60,179 nucleotides of DNA, from positions 1 through 60,179 of the IMG/VR virus record IMGVR_UViG_3300005563_000007. The stretch is one strand, 5' to 3'. Shown piece after piece: positions 42,600 through 50,623 of this stretch. Position 1 is the stretch's first letter, and the number at the start of each line of letters is the position of its first letter. The translations under genes were made by a program, and so were the position numbers. Below the pieces are notes generated by a model. The model was given only the letters and a program-made list of their open reading frames with translations. It had not been told where the DNA came from and searched no databases. The stretch comes from a virus.

Positions 42600-42974
42600 T
42601 CAGTCGTCGTCCCATAGGTCCTCGCCATGTCCGCGAATGGCCGCTAGGACCGCTTCCCCTTTGGGCGTGAGCCAACTTCCGCCGACGCCGCCGCCGTGTT
42701 CGAGCAGCCCGCACGAGGTCAGCCAGTAGAGCGCGATTTGCCCCCAAGCGCCGGGCGGAAGGGCCTGCTCTTCTAGCTTCTCTCGTTCGGCGAGCCAAGC
42801 TTTCCAAGCCGCGTCATCGGGTGACCCTTCGGGCCATGGGCGCGTTTTGCGATCGTAGGCGTCGAGCACCTTGAGAATCGCATCGCTCGACTCTTCTGGG
42901 TGGCCGCAACCACAGAAGCCAAGTCCCTGAGGCAGGTCGGTGGTGAGGTATGCCCGTAGCTCGTCTTTAGTCAT
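42600..42974 (-). CDS. Hypothetical protein
   Basis: 124 residues from ATG 42974, overlapping the upstream gene's stop by 4 bases. Has GFCGCGHPEESSDAILKVLD and a winged-helix-like end (LTSCGLLEHGGGVGGSWLTP, KGEAVLAAIRGH). Similar small proteins occur in phage early regions. Function unknown. Confidence 0.6.
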   Translation of the reverse strand: MTKDELRAYLTTDLPQGLGFCGCGHPEESSDAILKVLDAYDRKTRPWPEGSPDDAAWKAWLAEREKLEEQALPPGAWGQIALYWLTSCGLLEHGGGVGGSWLTPKGEAVLAAIRGHGEDLWDDD

Positions 42975-43357
42975 TGCTTCTCCAGCCAGGCTATCTCGCC
43001 CCGAGCGTCTCTGTACCACCCGGCGTGGCGAATCAGAGCATTCATGCTCTTCACGGGGCTCTCGCCGTACGGGCAAGCAGTGTCAATCTGCTCGACGAGG
43101 TCATCGGCGCACTCGACACATTTGCCCAACAGACGACATCGTGTTTCGGCTGCCTCCGCTCGCGCCAGGGCTGCGGCGAGCTCCCCATCCCGCGCTGATT
43201 CGGCGTCGGCGAGGGCTTGGGCGACGCTGTTCCAAACCCGGTGCACAGTGTCTTCACCGGCAATCCAACGGAGAACGTTGTCCTCAAGCTTGGTGCCGGC
43301 TGAGAGCGCCAGCGCAGCCGCTTCCCGATGCCTTCGCTCAACCTCTCGCTTACTCAT
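42971..43357 (-). CDS. Hypothetical helical protein
   Basis: 128 residues from ATG 43357. Ala/Glu/Arg-rich helices with three Cys in RCRLLGKCVECADD. It overlaps the genes on both sides. Not recognised. Confidence 0.55.
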   Translation of the reverse strand: MSKREVERRHREAAALALSAGTKLEDNVLRWIAGEDTVHRVWNSVAQALADAESARDGELAAALARAEAAETRCRLLGKCVECADDLVEQIDTACPYGESPVKSMNALIRHAGWYRDARGEIAWLEKQ

Positions 43358-44499
43358 GGCTTTTCGGTCCCTTCCCGCTCTAGTTCCTGCATCCAATCGT
43401 ACAGACCACCGTACGTCGTGGTGTTGCTGCCTGCTCCCATCTTGTGACCGTTGATGAAGTAGGTGTTCTCGATGCGTAGGGGCTTGTTCCAGTCGCGAGT
43501 CTTCTCAACTGGCCTTGGTGGCGCGGGGTCGGCGGGCTCAACGCGAACCAGTTGCGCAATCGAAACGTAGAACAGGTGATACGGCGAGCTGTCCCAGACG
43601 ACCGGAACGCCGAATTGCGCGAGTACCGGGTCTTCCTTTTGCACGGTTCCCAGGTCCGTTGGCGCAAGGTCGTTGCGCACTCTGTCGCCTTCCTTTGGTG
43701 TCCAAGGTCCCCGCTGCCCGACCCGAAACCTTGGCTCCGCTTCCGCCGCGGGAGGGGATACTGGTTCGGCTTGCTCTACCGCGGTCAGGCACCCGCGAAC
43801 GTCGCACTGACCATCAATGGCACCGCACTTCGCGCACGGTGGAGGGGCCGGCGGATAGGGCTTGGCTGGCTCCCCTCCGGTGGGTTCCTTCGCTGCTTCG
43901 CCAAGCAAAACCTCGGAGCTGGCGACACACTGAAGCAACGTCGTGAGATTCCGTGCATCCTTCCAGCCCGCGTATTGTCGCGCCGCTTCGCATGTTCCGC
44001 GAATGGCTAGAGCAAAGGAGCCCATCTTCCGCTCTGACTCGGAGAGCTTGGCGCGCAGTTCGTGGCACTGATTCTCGTAACTTTCTAGCCTTTTGCAACG
44101 GTTGACTAGGAAGTCGCGCTCCAATTGCACGGCGTGGCGGCACTCGCGCAGCATCTTGGCGCTATCGCGGTACTTGTGCGACTCGCAGCCAGCGCGCTTG
44201 CAATAACGACACCGCTCCGGTGCTTCGGCGACGGGGGCGGGCTCACTGGGCGCGTAGCCGTTAGCAGCCTGTGTCAGTGGAGAATCGTAGGCGCGTGAGA
44301 GTTGTTCTTTGCGCTCAGCAACGAACTCGTCGACCGCGACTTGCGCGCTCTCGGCGGTTGGGGCGGATAGGGCCTGGTCGGGTTCGTGGAACGGGCACTC
44401 TTCATGGTGCCGCCCGAGTACCATCGACGGCGGAGGCCAGCATCCGCACGTTGGCTCCAGCGCCTTCACGCTCGTCTCGCCTTTTGAGTCAGTGGTCAT
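43354..44499 (-). CDS. Multi-domain Cys-rich protein
   Basis: 381 residues from ATG 44499. N-terminal CGCW and HHEECPFHEPD, a CRYCKRAGC site near residue 98, a coiled coil (about 110-160), a second Cys cluster (CAKCGAIDGQCDVRGC, about 225), then a C-terminal beta domain (about 255-370) with VGQRGPWTPKEGDRV. Probably a modular nucleic-acid or protein-binding protein. Not recognised as a whole. Confidence 0.55.
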   Translation of the reverse strand: MTTDSKGETSVKALEPTCGCWPPPSMVLGRHHEECPFHEPDQALSAPTAESAQVAVDEFVAERKEQLSRAYDSPLTQAANGYAPSEPAPVAEAPERCRYCKRAGCESHKYRDSAKMLRECRHAVQLERDFLVNRCKRLESYENQCHELRAKLSESERKMGSFALAIRGTCEAARQYAGWKDARNLTTLLQCVASSEVLLGEAAKEPTGGEPAKPYPPAPPPCAKCGAIDGQCDVRGCLTAVEQAEPVSPPAAEAEPRFRVGQRGPWTPKEGDRVRNDLAPTDLGTVQKEDPVLAQFGVPVVWDSSPYHLFYVSIAQLVRVEPADPAPPRPVEKTRDWNKPLRIENTYFINGHKMGAGSNTTTYGGLYDWMQELEREGTEKP

Positions 44500-44666
44500 G
44501 GTTCCGCAGGGTCTCCGTCTAGAAATTCCGCATCAGTCTCGTCTTGCGCGCCGATATCAGCGGCTTGTTGTTGGAGCAGCCGGCTTCCAACGGGACACAA
44601 GTCGAAAGGGTTCCGAGTGCAGCGCAGGCATAAGTCCAGGCGGTCGTGGAATTTGTTGTCAGCCAT
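44496..44666 (-). CDS. Small CxxC protein
   Basis: 56 residues from ATG 44666. CLRCTRNPFDLCPVG has three Cys near the N-terminus, and the rest is acidic (DETDAEFLDGDPAEP). Overlaps the next gene's ATG. Confidence 0.5.
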   Translation of the reverse strand: MADNKFHDRLDLCLRCTRNPFDLCPVGSRLLQQQAADIGAQDETDAEFLDGDPAEP

Positions 44667-44850
44667 GACGCTTGCTCGCTTTCTTCTTTGCCTTGCGCTC
44701 GATGGAGCGGGCCTCTTTCTCCCACTGACGGGCGGCGAACGTGTGCATCGTCTCACCGCAACGAAGGCCAGCTAAACCAGCCGCCACCGCCTGTCGCCCA
44801 TGCCACCGCGCGACATAGCGCAGCGTCTTTGCGTCCAATTCCTTCGCCAT
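44659..44850 (-). CDS. Small basic helical protein
   Basis: 63 residues from ATG 44850. Starts MAKELDAKTLRYVARWHGRQ and ends in a Lys-rich tail (RKAKKKASKRHG). Likely nucleic-acid-binding. Overlaps the previous gene by 8 bases. Confidence 0.5.
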   Translation of the reverse strand: MAKELDAKTLRYVARWHGRQAVAAGLAGLRCGETMHTFAARQWEKEARSIERKAKKKASKRHG

Positions 44851-44852
44851 CC

Positions 44853-45146
44853 TCAACCCCCTTTCGCCTGGGATGTGGGGCCGGGCCAGCCGGATAGCTT
44901 CGCGTAAGCACGGATGACATTTCGCCCGGTCAGGTCGTGCTCTTCGCCAGTGTCGAGGTTGAACCTGGCGGCGTGATTTTGGTACAGGTACACCAGCGCC
45001 GACTCCAGCTCCCCCAGCCGGGACGCCATAGCCAGGAGGGTGGGACCGTTGCGCACGCACCAGTCATCGAACCTGAAGTCATCACGGCGCCGTTCCTCGA
45101 GCAGCTTTCCGTTCGCTATCTCCTCAGCGCTGAGCGATTGGGTCAT
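44853..45146 (-). CDS. Hypothetical protein
   Basis: 97 residues from ATG 45146. Acidic/basic N-terminal helix (LLEERRRDDFRFDDW), a helix LGELESALVYLYQNH and a short C-terminal part. Not recognised. Confidence 0.55.
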   Translation of the reverse strand: MTQSLSAEEIANGKLLEERRRDDFRFDDWCVRNGPTLLAMASRLGELESALVYLYQNHAARFNLDTGEEHDLTGRNVIRAYAKLSGWPGPTSQAKGG

Positions 45147-45397
45147 GGCTTCACCGGCTCAAAAGGCTTCTCTACCTGAAGGCACACCGGAGCGTGGTTG
45201 GTTCCGAGCGCAATAAACCAAACGCGACGGTGACGGAGCACGGTGAACAAGTCGCGCCAACTGAGCTGCCAACACGAGATGACTTGCCCAGCGCCGCGAT
45301 GCACCGGCAAGTCAGCAACGTCGACCTCGGTGCCATACTTGGCAGCGGGTCCGCCACCAAGTGTGCCGTTGGACTCAGGAAAGCTTACGGGACTCAC
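45143..45397 (-). CDS. Hypothetical beta-rich protein
   Basis: 84 residues from GTG 45397, which overlaps the upstream stop. Strand-turn segments (WRDLFTVLRHRRVWFIALGT; APVCLQVEKPFEPV). Not recognised. Confidence 0.5.
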   Translation of the reverse strand: MSPVSFPESNGTLGGGPAAKYGTEVDVADLPVHRGAGQVISCWQLSWRDLFTVLRHRRVWFIALGTNHAPVCLQVEKPFEPVKP

Positions 45398-46059
45398 TCC
45401 CGCCCCCGAATCATCCCATTCGTCACGGAAAGCGCCCGGTCGGAACGCCCTTCCGCGGGGAAACGAAGCGTGACCGGTTTCGAAAGCTCGACGGCGAGGG
45501 CGGCGACGAGCCGCTTACGGTCACCGCGCCCGACGCTGTAGCGGTCGACCTGTTCGGCAATGAACTCCTCGACGGTGCGCCCTTCCAGCTGAGCGGCGAA
45601 TGTGGCGCCCTGGCTGTGGCGCCATGCCGTGTACGGGTCTTCCTTCGTCTTCAGCGCCTCCGCCTGCTCCTCGTTGACTCGCACGCTCCCGTCTTCGGTC
45701 AGGGCGCGGCCGGGGCTGAGTGCGTCGGAGAGCTGCTCGCGGTACATGCAGAGGCCCCGGGCGATGTAGGGCTCCATGTGTTTTTCGATGGACCCTGCTC
45801 CGTAGTAGCCACTAACGCAGCCCACAAAACCAGGCAGCGGCGTAACGATGATCGCCCTGCTGTTACCGCTGCTGGATAGTGACTCGCGCATTTTCGCCTT
45901 CGTCTCCGGCCAAGCGCGCACCTCGGCGGCGGTGTAGCTGTGACGCCTCTCGCCGTCGTTGATGTATCCTCCCGAGTCCGAGACGCCAGTCTTGGCTAGG
46001 TAGTCGAGCCAGTCGTGAATCCGTCCAACACGCTCCAACTCTTTCGCATCAGTCGCCAT
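45394..46059 (-). CDS. Hypothetical alpha/beta protein
   Basis: 221 residues from ATG 46059 with AAGGAG upstream. Has RVGRIHDWLDYLAKTGVSDS and FVGCVSGYYGAGSIEKHMEP. No known motif recognised. Its position between small proteins and the MazG-like gene suggests an early takeover function. Confidence 0.55.
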   Translation of the reverse strand: MATDAKELERVGRIHDWLDYLAKTGVSDSGGYINDGERRHSYTAAEVRAWPETKAKMRESLSSSGNSRAIIVTPLPGFVGCVSGYYGAGSIEKHMEPYIARGLCMYREQLSDALSPGRALTEDGSVRVNEEQAEALKTKEDPYTAWRHSQGATFAAQLEGRTVEEFIAEQVDRYSVGRGDRKRLVAALAVELSKPVTLRFPAEGRSDRALSVTNGMIRGRE

Positions 46060-46492
46060 TCCGCTCTCCTTGACCCAAAGTGGTCTTGATGCTCGAACCT
46101 GCACGGTCGCTCACCATGTTGAAGGTGTCGCCCAGCAGCTTTTCCAGGTCAGCGCATCCGACGGCAGCGGCAACAAGCGAAAGGTAGGTCATGGCGTCGG
46201 CGACGGCATCAAGCACGTCCTCCTTGGTTTTATGCGCCTTGCGCTTCTTCTCTCCGGTAACGCCGAGCACAGCCCCGGCAAGCTCGCCGACCTCTTCCTG
46301 TACGCACACGACTAGCGCAGTGAGCGGATGTGGGGGCGCGAACGCTTCGTGCTGACGTTGAACGTTCAGGGCGTGAAACTCGTTTAGGGAACCCATTGCT
46401 TTTGCCTTTCCTTTGCACTCGTAGAACCAGCGAGAATCGGGCGATTCTTGGACATGCCTAGGACCACCACACCCGCGACAAATCAGAGTCAT
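46049..46492 (-). CDS. MazG-like nucleotide pyrophosphohydrolase with zinc-ribbon start
   Basis: 147 residues from ATG 46492. LVVCVQEEVGELAGAVLGVT and KTKEDVLDAVADAMTYLSLV give the EExxE ... ExxD metal-binding pattern of the all-alpha NTP-PPase (MazG/dUTPase) superfamily. It would hydrolyse NTP or dNTP to monophosphate and pyrophosphate. The first ~30 residues (CRGCGGPRH) are an added Cys motif; an internal Met (MGSLNEFHAL) would give the plain MazG domain. Confidence 0.78.
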   Translation of the reverse strand: MTLICRGCGGPRHVQESPDSRWFYECKGKAKAMGSLNEFHALNVQRQHEAFAPPHPLTALVVCVQEEVGELAGAVLGVTGEKKRKAHKTKEDVLDAVADAMTYLSLVAAAVGCADLEKLLGDTFNMVSDRAGSSIKTTLGQGERNGD

Positions 46493-46635
46493 CTCACGCC
46501 AATCCAAACCACCCCAACGCACCAAGCCACCGCCATCACCGCCAGGATGGCCACGACAGGCCAAGGCACCCGCTCCGGGTCGCGGCGGCACTTGTAACAG
46601 TCGGATGCGGAGCCGTGGTAGGAGCAGCCGTTCAT
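46489..46635 (-). CDS. Small membrane protein with CxxC
   Basis: 48 residues from ATG 46635. MNGCSYHGSASDCYKCRRDP then a transmembrane helix (WPVVAILAVMAVAWCVGVVW). It overlaps the ATGs of both neighbours, so the frame is well fixed although the gene is short. Confidence 0.6.
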   Translation of the reverse strand: MNGCSYHGSASDCYKCRRDPERVPWPVVAILAVMAVAWCVGVVWIGVR

Positions 46636-46850
46636 CGCTTGGGCTCCTCGCAAGTTCGGTGCGCCGCCGTGAATCGGCGCTCAATGCCGGCCGCCTTGTT
46701 GACGCTGATCATCTTCAGGCTGAATTGCTCGCGAGCACCGCAGCGCGTGCACTCCAAGATGCGGACCGCGAAGCCGTTCGCGGCGTGCCACACGAGCCAC
46801 GGCTGTTTTCGCCGAAGCTGGTAGGTGGTTGGGCCGAGCTGCTTACCCAT
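46632..46850 (-). CDS. Small zinc-ribbon-like protein
   Basis: 72 residues from ATG 46850. CTRCGAREQF in the middle and a terminal RTCEEPKR; a His/Cys set may bind zinc. It follows the methyltransferase stop directly. Not recognised. Confidence 0.6.
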   Translation of the reverse strand: MGKQLGPTTYQLRRKQPWLVWHAANGFAVRILECTRCGAREQFSLKMISVNKAAGIERRFTAAHRTCEEPKR

Positions 46851-48209
46851 CTAAGCCGCCACCGCCCGTTCCCCGCGCAGGTTCGCGGCAACGAGCACTT
46901 TTGCCATGATCGGGCAAACGCTGTTCCCAACCAGCCGGTTTTGCGTCTTCTGCGTGAAGCCGTCGATCAGGTACGAGTCCGGGAAGCCCTGGGCGCGGTA
47001 CAGCTCGCGCATCGCCAGCATGCGGGTTTGGATGTCGCGCAGCACCCGGCCGCCATGCACGCGCACCAGCCCCAAGTGCTGCCCGCCGCCGGTGATGGTT
47101 GGCAAGGGCAGCTGCATCGCGGAGCCGATCGACGTCCCGTAGAATTTGGTCACGAAAGCCGCCACTTCCTCGGCATGGTCGCCGTCCGTCATGGCGATCG
47201 AGAGCGCGTGGTGGTCGACTGCGGTCACCGTTCCTAGCGGCCGCTCGACGTCGTGCCCCACGACCCCGCCGTAGTGCTTCGTGATTATCGGGAAAACCAG
47301 GTGCTTGTCGTTCGTCGCGCAGACCGTGGCCAAGGGCGCGTCGATTGATTGGCCACGAAAAAGGCCAGCGCCGGCGCCCTCGACGAGCCCGGCGCCTGTC
47401 TTGTTGCTGTAGTGGCCATGACGAACGATGAACGGCCGCGCGGAATTGACGACATAGCGCTGCACGCCGATGGCGATCCGTTGCTCTGTTGCTGGCTTGA
47501 GCGGGCGAGCCCGGCCGAATATTGAACGGCAGGGCAGCGACCAGTCGATAATGGCGTGAGCCGGCACCCAGTCGCTCTTGCGGTGGGTCGGCTCTGGCCA
47601 AATGATGGGGTGACCGTCACAGCGGGCGATCACGTAGAGTCGCTTCCGCGTCGTCGGGGCGCCGTAGTCGGCCGCCACCAGCTCGCGCCACTGCACCTCG
47701 TAGCCAAGCTCTTGGAGCCTCGCGACCCACGCGCGCCACTGTTCACCTTTGCGCGTCGGGTCTGGTCGCATGACCCCGTCTTCGTCGGGCGCGAGCGGCC
47801 CCCACGACAGCCACTCAGCGACGTTTTCAGCGAAGATCACGCGCGGGCGCACCTTCTCAGCCCAAACCGGGATCACGTCGGCCAGGTCGCGAATGTCGGC
47901 GCTCAATTCGTTCGTGGCGCCCTTCGCTCGGCTGAAGTGGGTGCAGGCCGGCGAAAACCAAGCTCCGCCCACGCGACGCCCGCGGCAGACTTCCGACGGA
48001 TCGACCGCGCGGATGTCCTGCGTGTAGTGCTTCGTCTCGGGATGATTGCGCTGATGCATCGCCACGGCCTCGGGGTCGTGGTTGATCGCCACGTCCACCG
48101 GGCGCTCGATGGCCAACGCTGCCCCGAGCGAAGCGCCGCCGCCGCCAGCGAAGCCGTCGACGAACATCTCGCTGGGGTCGAACGCCAGCCTTAGAGTGGG
48201 TTGCCTCAC
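46851..48209 (-). CDS. dcm: DNA C5-cytosine methyltransferase
   Basis: 452 residues from ATG 48209. Motif I FVDGFAGGGGASLG (16-29), catalytic motif IV as SPACTHFS (Cys89; the usual PCQ is replaced by the CTHF variant seen in phage enzymes), motif VI ENV (128-130), TTRKRLYVIA motif VIII, and motif X as GNSV near the end. It should make 5-methylcytosine in a specific site. No restriction partner is adjacent, so an anti-restriction role is likely. Confidence 0.92.
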   Translation of the reverse strand: MRQPTLRLAFDPSEMFVDGFAGGGGASLGAALAIERPVDVAINHDPEAVAMHQRNHPETKHYTQDIRAVDPSEVCRGRRVGGAWFSPACTHFSRAKGATNELSADIRDLADVIPVWAEKVRPRVIFAENVAEWLSWGPLAPDEDGVMRPDPTRKGEQWRAWVARLQELGYEVQWRELVAADYGAPTTRKRLYVIARCDGHPIIWPEPTHRKSDWVPAHAIIDWSLPCRSIFGRARPLKPATEQRIAIGVQRYVVNSARPFIVRHGHYSNKTGAGLVEGAGAGLFRGQSIDAPLATVCATNDKHLVFPIITKHYGGVVGHDVERPLGTVTAVDHHALSIAMTDGDHAEEVAAFVTKFYGTSIGSAMQLPLPTITGGGQHLGLVRVHGGRVLRDIQTRMLAMRELYRAQGFPDSYLIDGFTQKTQNRLVGNSVCPIMAKVLVAANLRGERAVAA

Positions 48210-48547
48210 GCGCTCTCCCTGACCGGCTCGGCCACCCGCTGAACGCCCATCGTCTCCACGGCCGCCCAGCCCGCTTCCGTGAGCTGGTAGAAGCCGATCT
48301 GCCCTTCACGCTCGGCCGTTTTCACGAGCCCGAGCGCGCAGAGCTCCGACGCGAGGTTGACGCGGCCCGTCTTCGTGATGGCTACGATGGCCTTCGCCGA
48401 AGCGTTGGCGCGCTCGTGAATCCAGCACGTCGCGAGCGCGACCAGGATCTTCGTTTCGGCTTCGGTGTAGCCGAGGGCGCGCTTCCAGGCGTGGGCTGCG
48501 CCGAAGCGAGCGGCTAGGCTGTAGGCGCCGCGGCGATTGGGGGGCAT
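48206..48547 (-). CDS. Winged-helix protein
   Basis: 113 residues from ATG 48547. Helices (YTEAETKILVALATCWIHER; NASAKAIVAITKTGRVNLAS) and a wing (LGLVKTAEREGQIGFYQLTE) form a MarR/winged-helix-like domain. Adjacent to the methyltransferase, so it may regulate the operon. Confidence 0.6.
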   Translation of the reverse strand: MPPNRRGAYSLAARFGAAHAWKRALGYTEAETKILVALATCWIHERANASAKAIVAITKTGRVNLASELCALGLVKTAEREGQIGFYQLTEAGWAAVETMGVQRVAEPVRESA

Positions 48548-48550
48548 TGG

Positions 48551-48778
48551 TTACGCGCCCTCCGTCGCCGGCTCGACCTTCGTTTCCAGCGCCTTCTCGA
48601 GCAGCTCGCGAACGAGCCGCGCCGACTTGGGATCGCGCAGCAGCTTGACGGCGTGGGTGCTCACGACCTGGAACAGGACGAAGCACTGGGTGCAGCGCAA
48701 CGTGCCGCGGGGCTTGCTCAGCCCGCAGATAGGGCAGCAGTCGCTGGGGCCGACGACCGGGGCTTTCTCTTTCGGCAT
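48551..48778 (-). CDS. Small zinc-ribbon protein
   Basis: 75 residues from ATG 48778. CCPICGLSKPRGTLRCTQC holds four Cys in zinc-ribbon spacing, followed by a helical tail (SARLVRELLEKALETKVEP). Part of the recombination cluster. Confidence 0.65.
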   Translation of the reverse strand: MPKEKAPVVGPSDCCPICGLSKPRGTLRCTQCFVLFQVVSTHAVKLLRDPKSARLVRELLEKALETKVEPATEGA

Positions 48779-48785
48779 GTTGACC

Positions 48786-49535
48786 TCAGAACGGAATGCC
48801 GGCGTCGTCGTTCTTGGGTGCTGGCGCTTCGGGGTGGCTCGGGCCCGGCTCCGGAGGCGTCTCGTCGGCGACGAACTTCGTGTTGATCGTCACACCGGTC
48901 CAATCGCTGGCGTCCTTGATCTGCTCCTCGCTGAACACCTTCAGCAGAAACTTGGCAGCGACGTCGTGATCGCCGGCCGTCTGCACGTAGGCGGCGTAGG
49001 TGTCGACTACTTTGCGGTGCTGCGCAGCCTCGCGGCGACGCGCATGCCAATCCTCCCACAGCCCTGACAGCGCCTCGTTCTGAACCTTGATCGCCTTTTC
49101 GTAGGTTTCGACCTTGGTGCGGTTGGACGCGCGAACCGCTGCGCGCTTTTCGAAAAGTCCGCGCTGCTGCTCAATCGCGACTTCGCTCGCCAGTGACACG
49201 GTCGTCACCTCCAACGGCTTGGCCGGCTCGATATGCTCGATGCTCTCTTGTGAGCGCCAGTCACTGCCGATCCGCTTGGTGTCGGTGGCGCGCGGCTGCA
49301 GGTCGATGAACTTCTGGGCGAGCTCGGCAGTCGCGAAGACGGGATCGAACCCCGCCACGCGGTACCAGATCGCGCGCTCGAGCGGCGGAACCTCGGGCTC
49401 TACCTCGAGGAGGTATTCCTCGACCTTCAGCACACCCTTCGTCATCAACTCGGCGTCGAGGTAGCGCTGCACGTCGGCCTCGGAGAGTGCGGCGCGGGTT
49501 TTCGGTTCCAGGTCCCAGTAGGTGGCGAATGACAT
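48786..49535 (-). CDS. Recombination-cluster protein with SSB-like C-terminal tip
   Basis: 249 residues from ATG 49535 with AAGGAG upstream. The N-terminal part (1-90) has strands and helices without a clear OB fold; residues 115-190 are a coiled coil. The protein ends in a Pro-rich linker and NDDAGIPF, close to the SSB tip DDDIPF that recruits repair proteins. No separate SSB gene was found in the window, so it may act as an SSB-like partner of RecT and the exonuclease. Confidence 0.6.
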   Translation of the reverse strand: MSFATYWDLEPKTRAALSEADVQRYLDAELMTKGVLKVEEYLLEVEPEVPPLERAIWYRVAGFDPVFATAELAQKFIDLQPRATDTKRIGSDWRSQESIEHIEPAKPLEVTTVSLASEVAIEQQRGLFEKRAAVRASNRTKVETYEKAIKVQNEALSGLWEDWHARRREAAQHRKVVDTYAAYVQTAGDHDVAAKFLLKVFSEEQIKDASDWTGVTINTKFVADETPPEPGPSHPEAPAPKNDDAGIPF

Positions 49536-49713
49536 TCGTGATCTCCTTTTCGACAATCCAGAAGTGCGACCGGCAGATCTTCAGCGCGGGGAAGATTCGC
49601 TGTGCTGCATGTCGCGCTTCCGGACCCGATCACCACGATCGGCGGAAGGCTCCTTTGCGAAACCCGCGGGCAAGAGCGGCCCGCTCACCGGGTAGTCATC
49701 CCGGGGAAGCTGT

Positions 49714-50622
49714 TCAGCCGGCGGCGCCCGGCTCGGGGTCGCTCGACTGCGGCGGGTCGTACGGAAGCTCGCCCGTGGTGGGGTCGTGGTCGGGCGGAAC
49801 CTCGGTGCTTGTAGCCGCGATCTCGCTGGCGACGTCGGTGCCCTGCGCTTGCAGCGCGGCAAGCACCTCGGGGTCGCTGGCGGTCAGCGCGAGCTGCGAT
49901 TGCCCGAGCTCGGGCGCCTCGTCGATGGCCACTGCCGCTGCCATCTCGGCCGACTTCGGCAACCAACGGAACAGTCGGCGAATGGCCGTCTTGAGCGCCA
50001 TCGCTTCGTAGTCCGTCTTCCAGGGCCCGCTGCTGGATGCCATGGAGCGCGCACGATACCGCTCGACGTCGACGCGGGTGAGCACGGTGAAGATCGGCTC
50101 GCCACCCTCCAGCTTGGCCACGGCGTACACGTGCGTGAGCTTCTTCGGGTCGTTGCCGCGATCAGCCTTGGTGCTTGGGACGTGCTTGACGGTCGGATCG
50201 AGCCCGAGCGCCCACGAAAACTCGTCGCCCTCGTACACCGCGAAGGCGTAGATCGCTTTCACCATGCCCGAGCGGCGCGCCAGATCCATCATGCCCTGGT
50301 AGCCAACGATCAGCGTGCAGGTGGTCTTGTACGGGACCAGGTACGCCTGACCGAGCGGGGTGTTGACCTCGAGGCCCAGCTGCGAAGCCTGCACGATGGC
50401 GCCGAGGAACGATGCCGGCGTGCAGTTCTGCAGGTTCTGATTGCTGTTCAGCGCCGTGAGCGCGATGCGGCCGATCCGGTCCGGCTTCACGTGCTTGGGT
50501 AGCGCCTTGGCGATCTCGTTGCTCATGCTGAGCAAGAGAGTCTTGAGGTCCTTCTTTTGACCGTTGCCGTTCCCGTTGCGGGGAACGATCTGACCGGTCG
50601 GGGTGGTGTTCGGTGCAGGCAT
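49714..50622 (-). CDS. recT: RecT-family single-strand annealing protein
   Basis: 302 residues from ATG 50622. The core QASQLGLEVNTPLGQAYLVP ... LIVGYQGMMDLARRSG is the RecT signature; YRARSMASSSGPWKTDYEAM and the acidic Pro/Asp-rich tail also fit. It pairs complementary single strands after the exonuclease next door makes 3' tails. Confidence 0.92.
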   Translation of the reverse strand: MPAPNTTPTGQIVPRNGNGNGQKKDLKTLLLSMSNEIAKALPKHVKPDRIGRIALTALNSNQNLQNCTPASFLGAIVQASQLGLEVNTPLGQAYLVPYKTTCTLIVGYQGMMDLARRSGMVKAIYAFAVYEGDEFSWALGLDPTVKHVPSTKADRGNDPKKLTHVYAVAKLEGGEPIFTVLTRVDVERYRARSMASSSGPWKTDYEAMALKTAIRRLFRWLPKSAEMAAAVAIDEAPELGQSQLALTASDPEVLAALQAQGTDVASEIAATSTEVPPDHDPTTGELPYDPPQSSDPEPGAAG

Positions 50623-50623
50623 C

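Noticed and set aside
49536-49713. Small minus-strand frames between the SSB-tip protein and recT
   Set aside because: A 35-codon frame from GTG 49688 exists, but has no ribosome site and no overlap with a neighbour; treated as non-coding.
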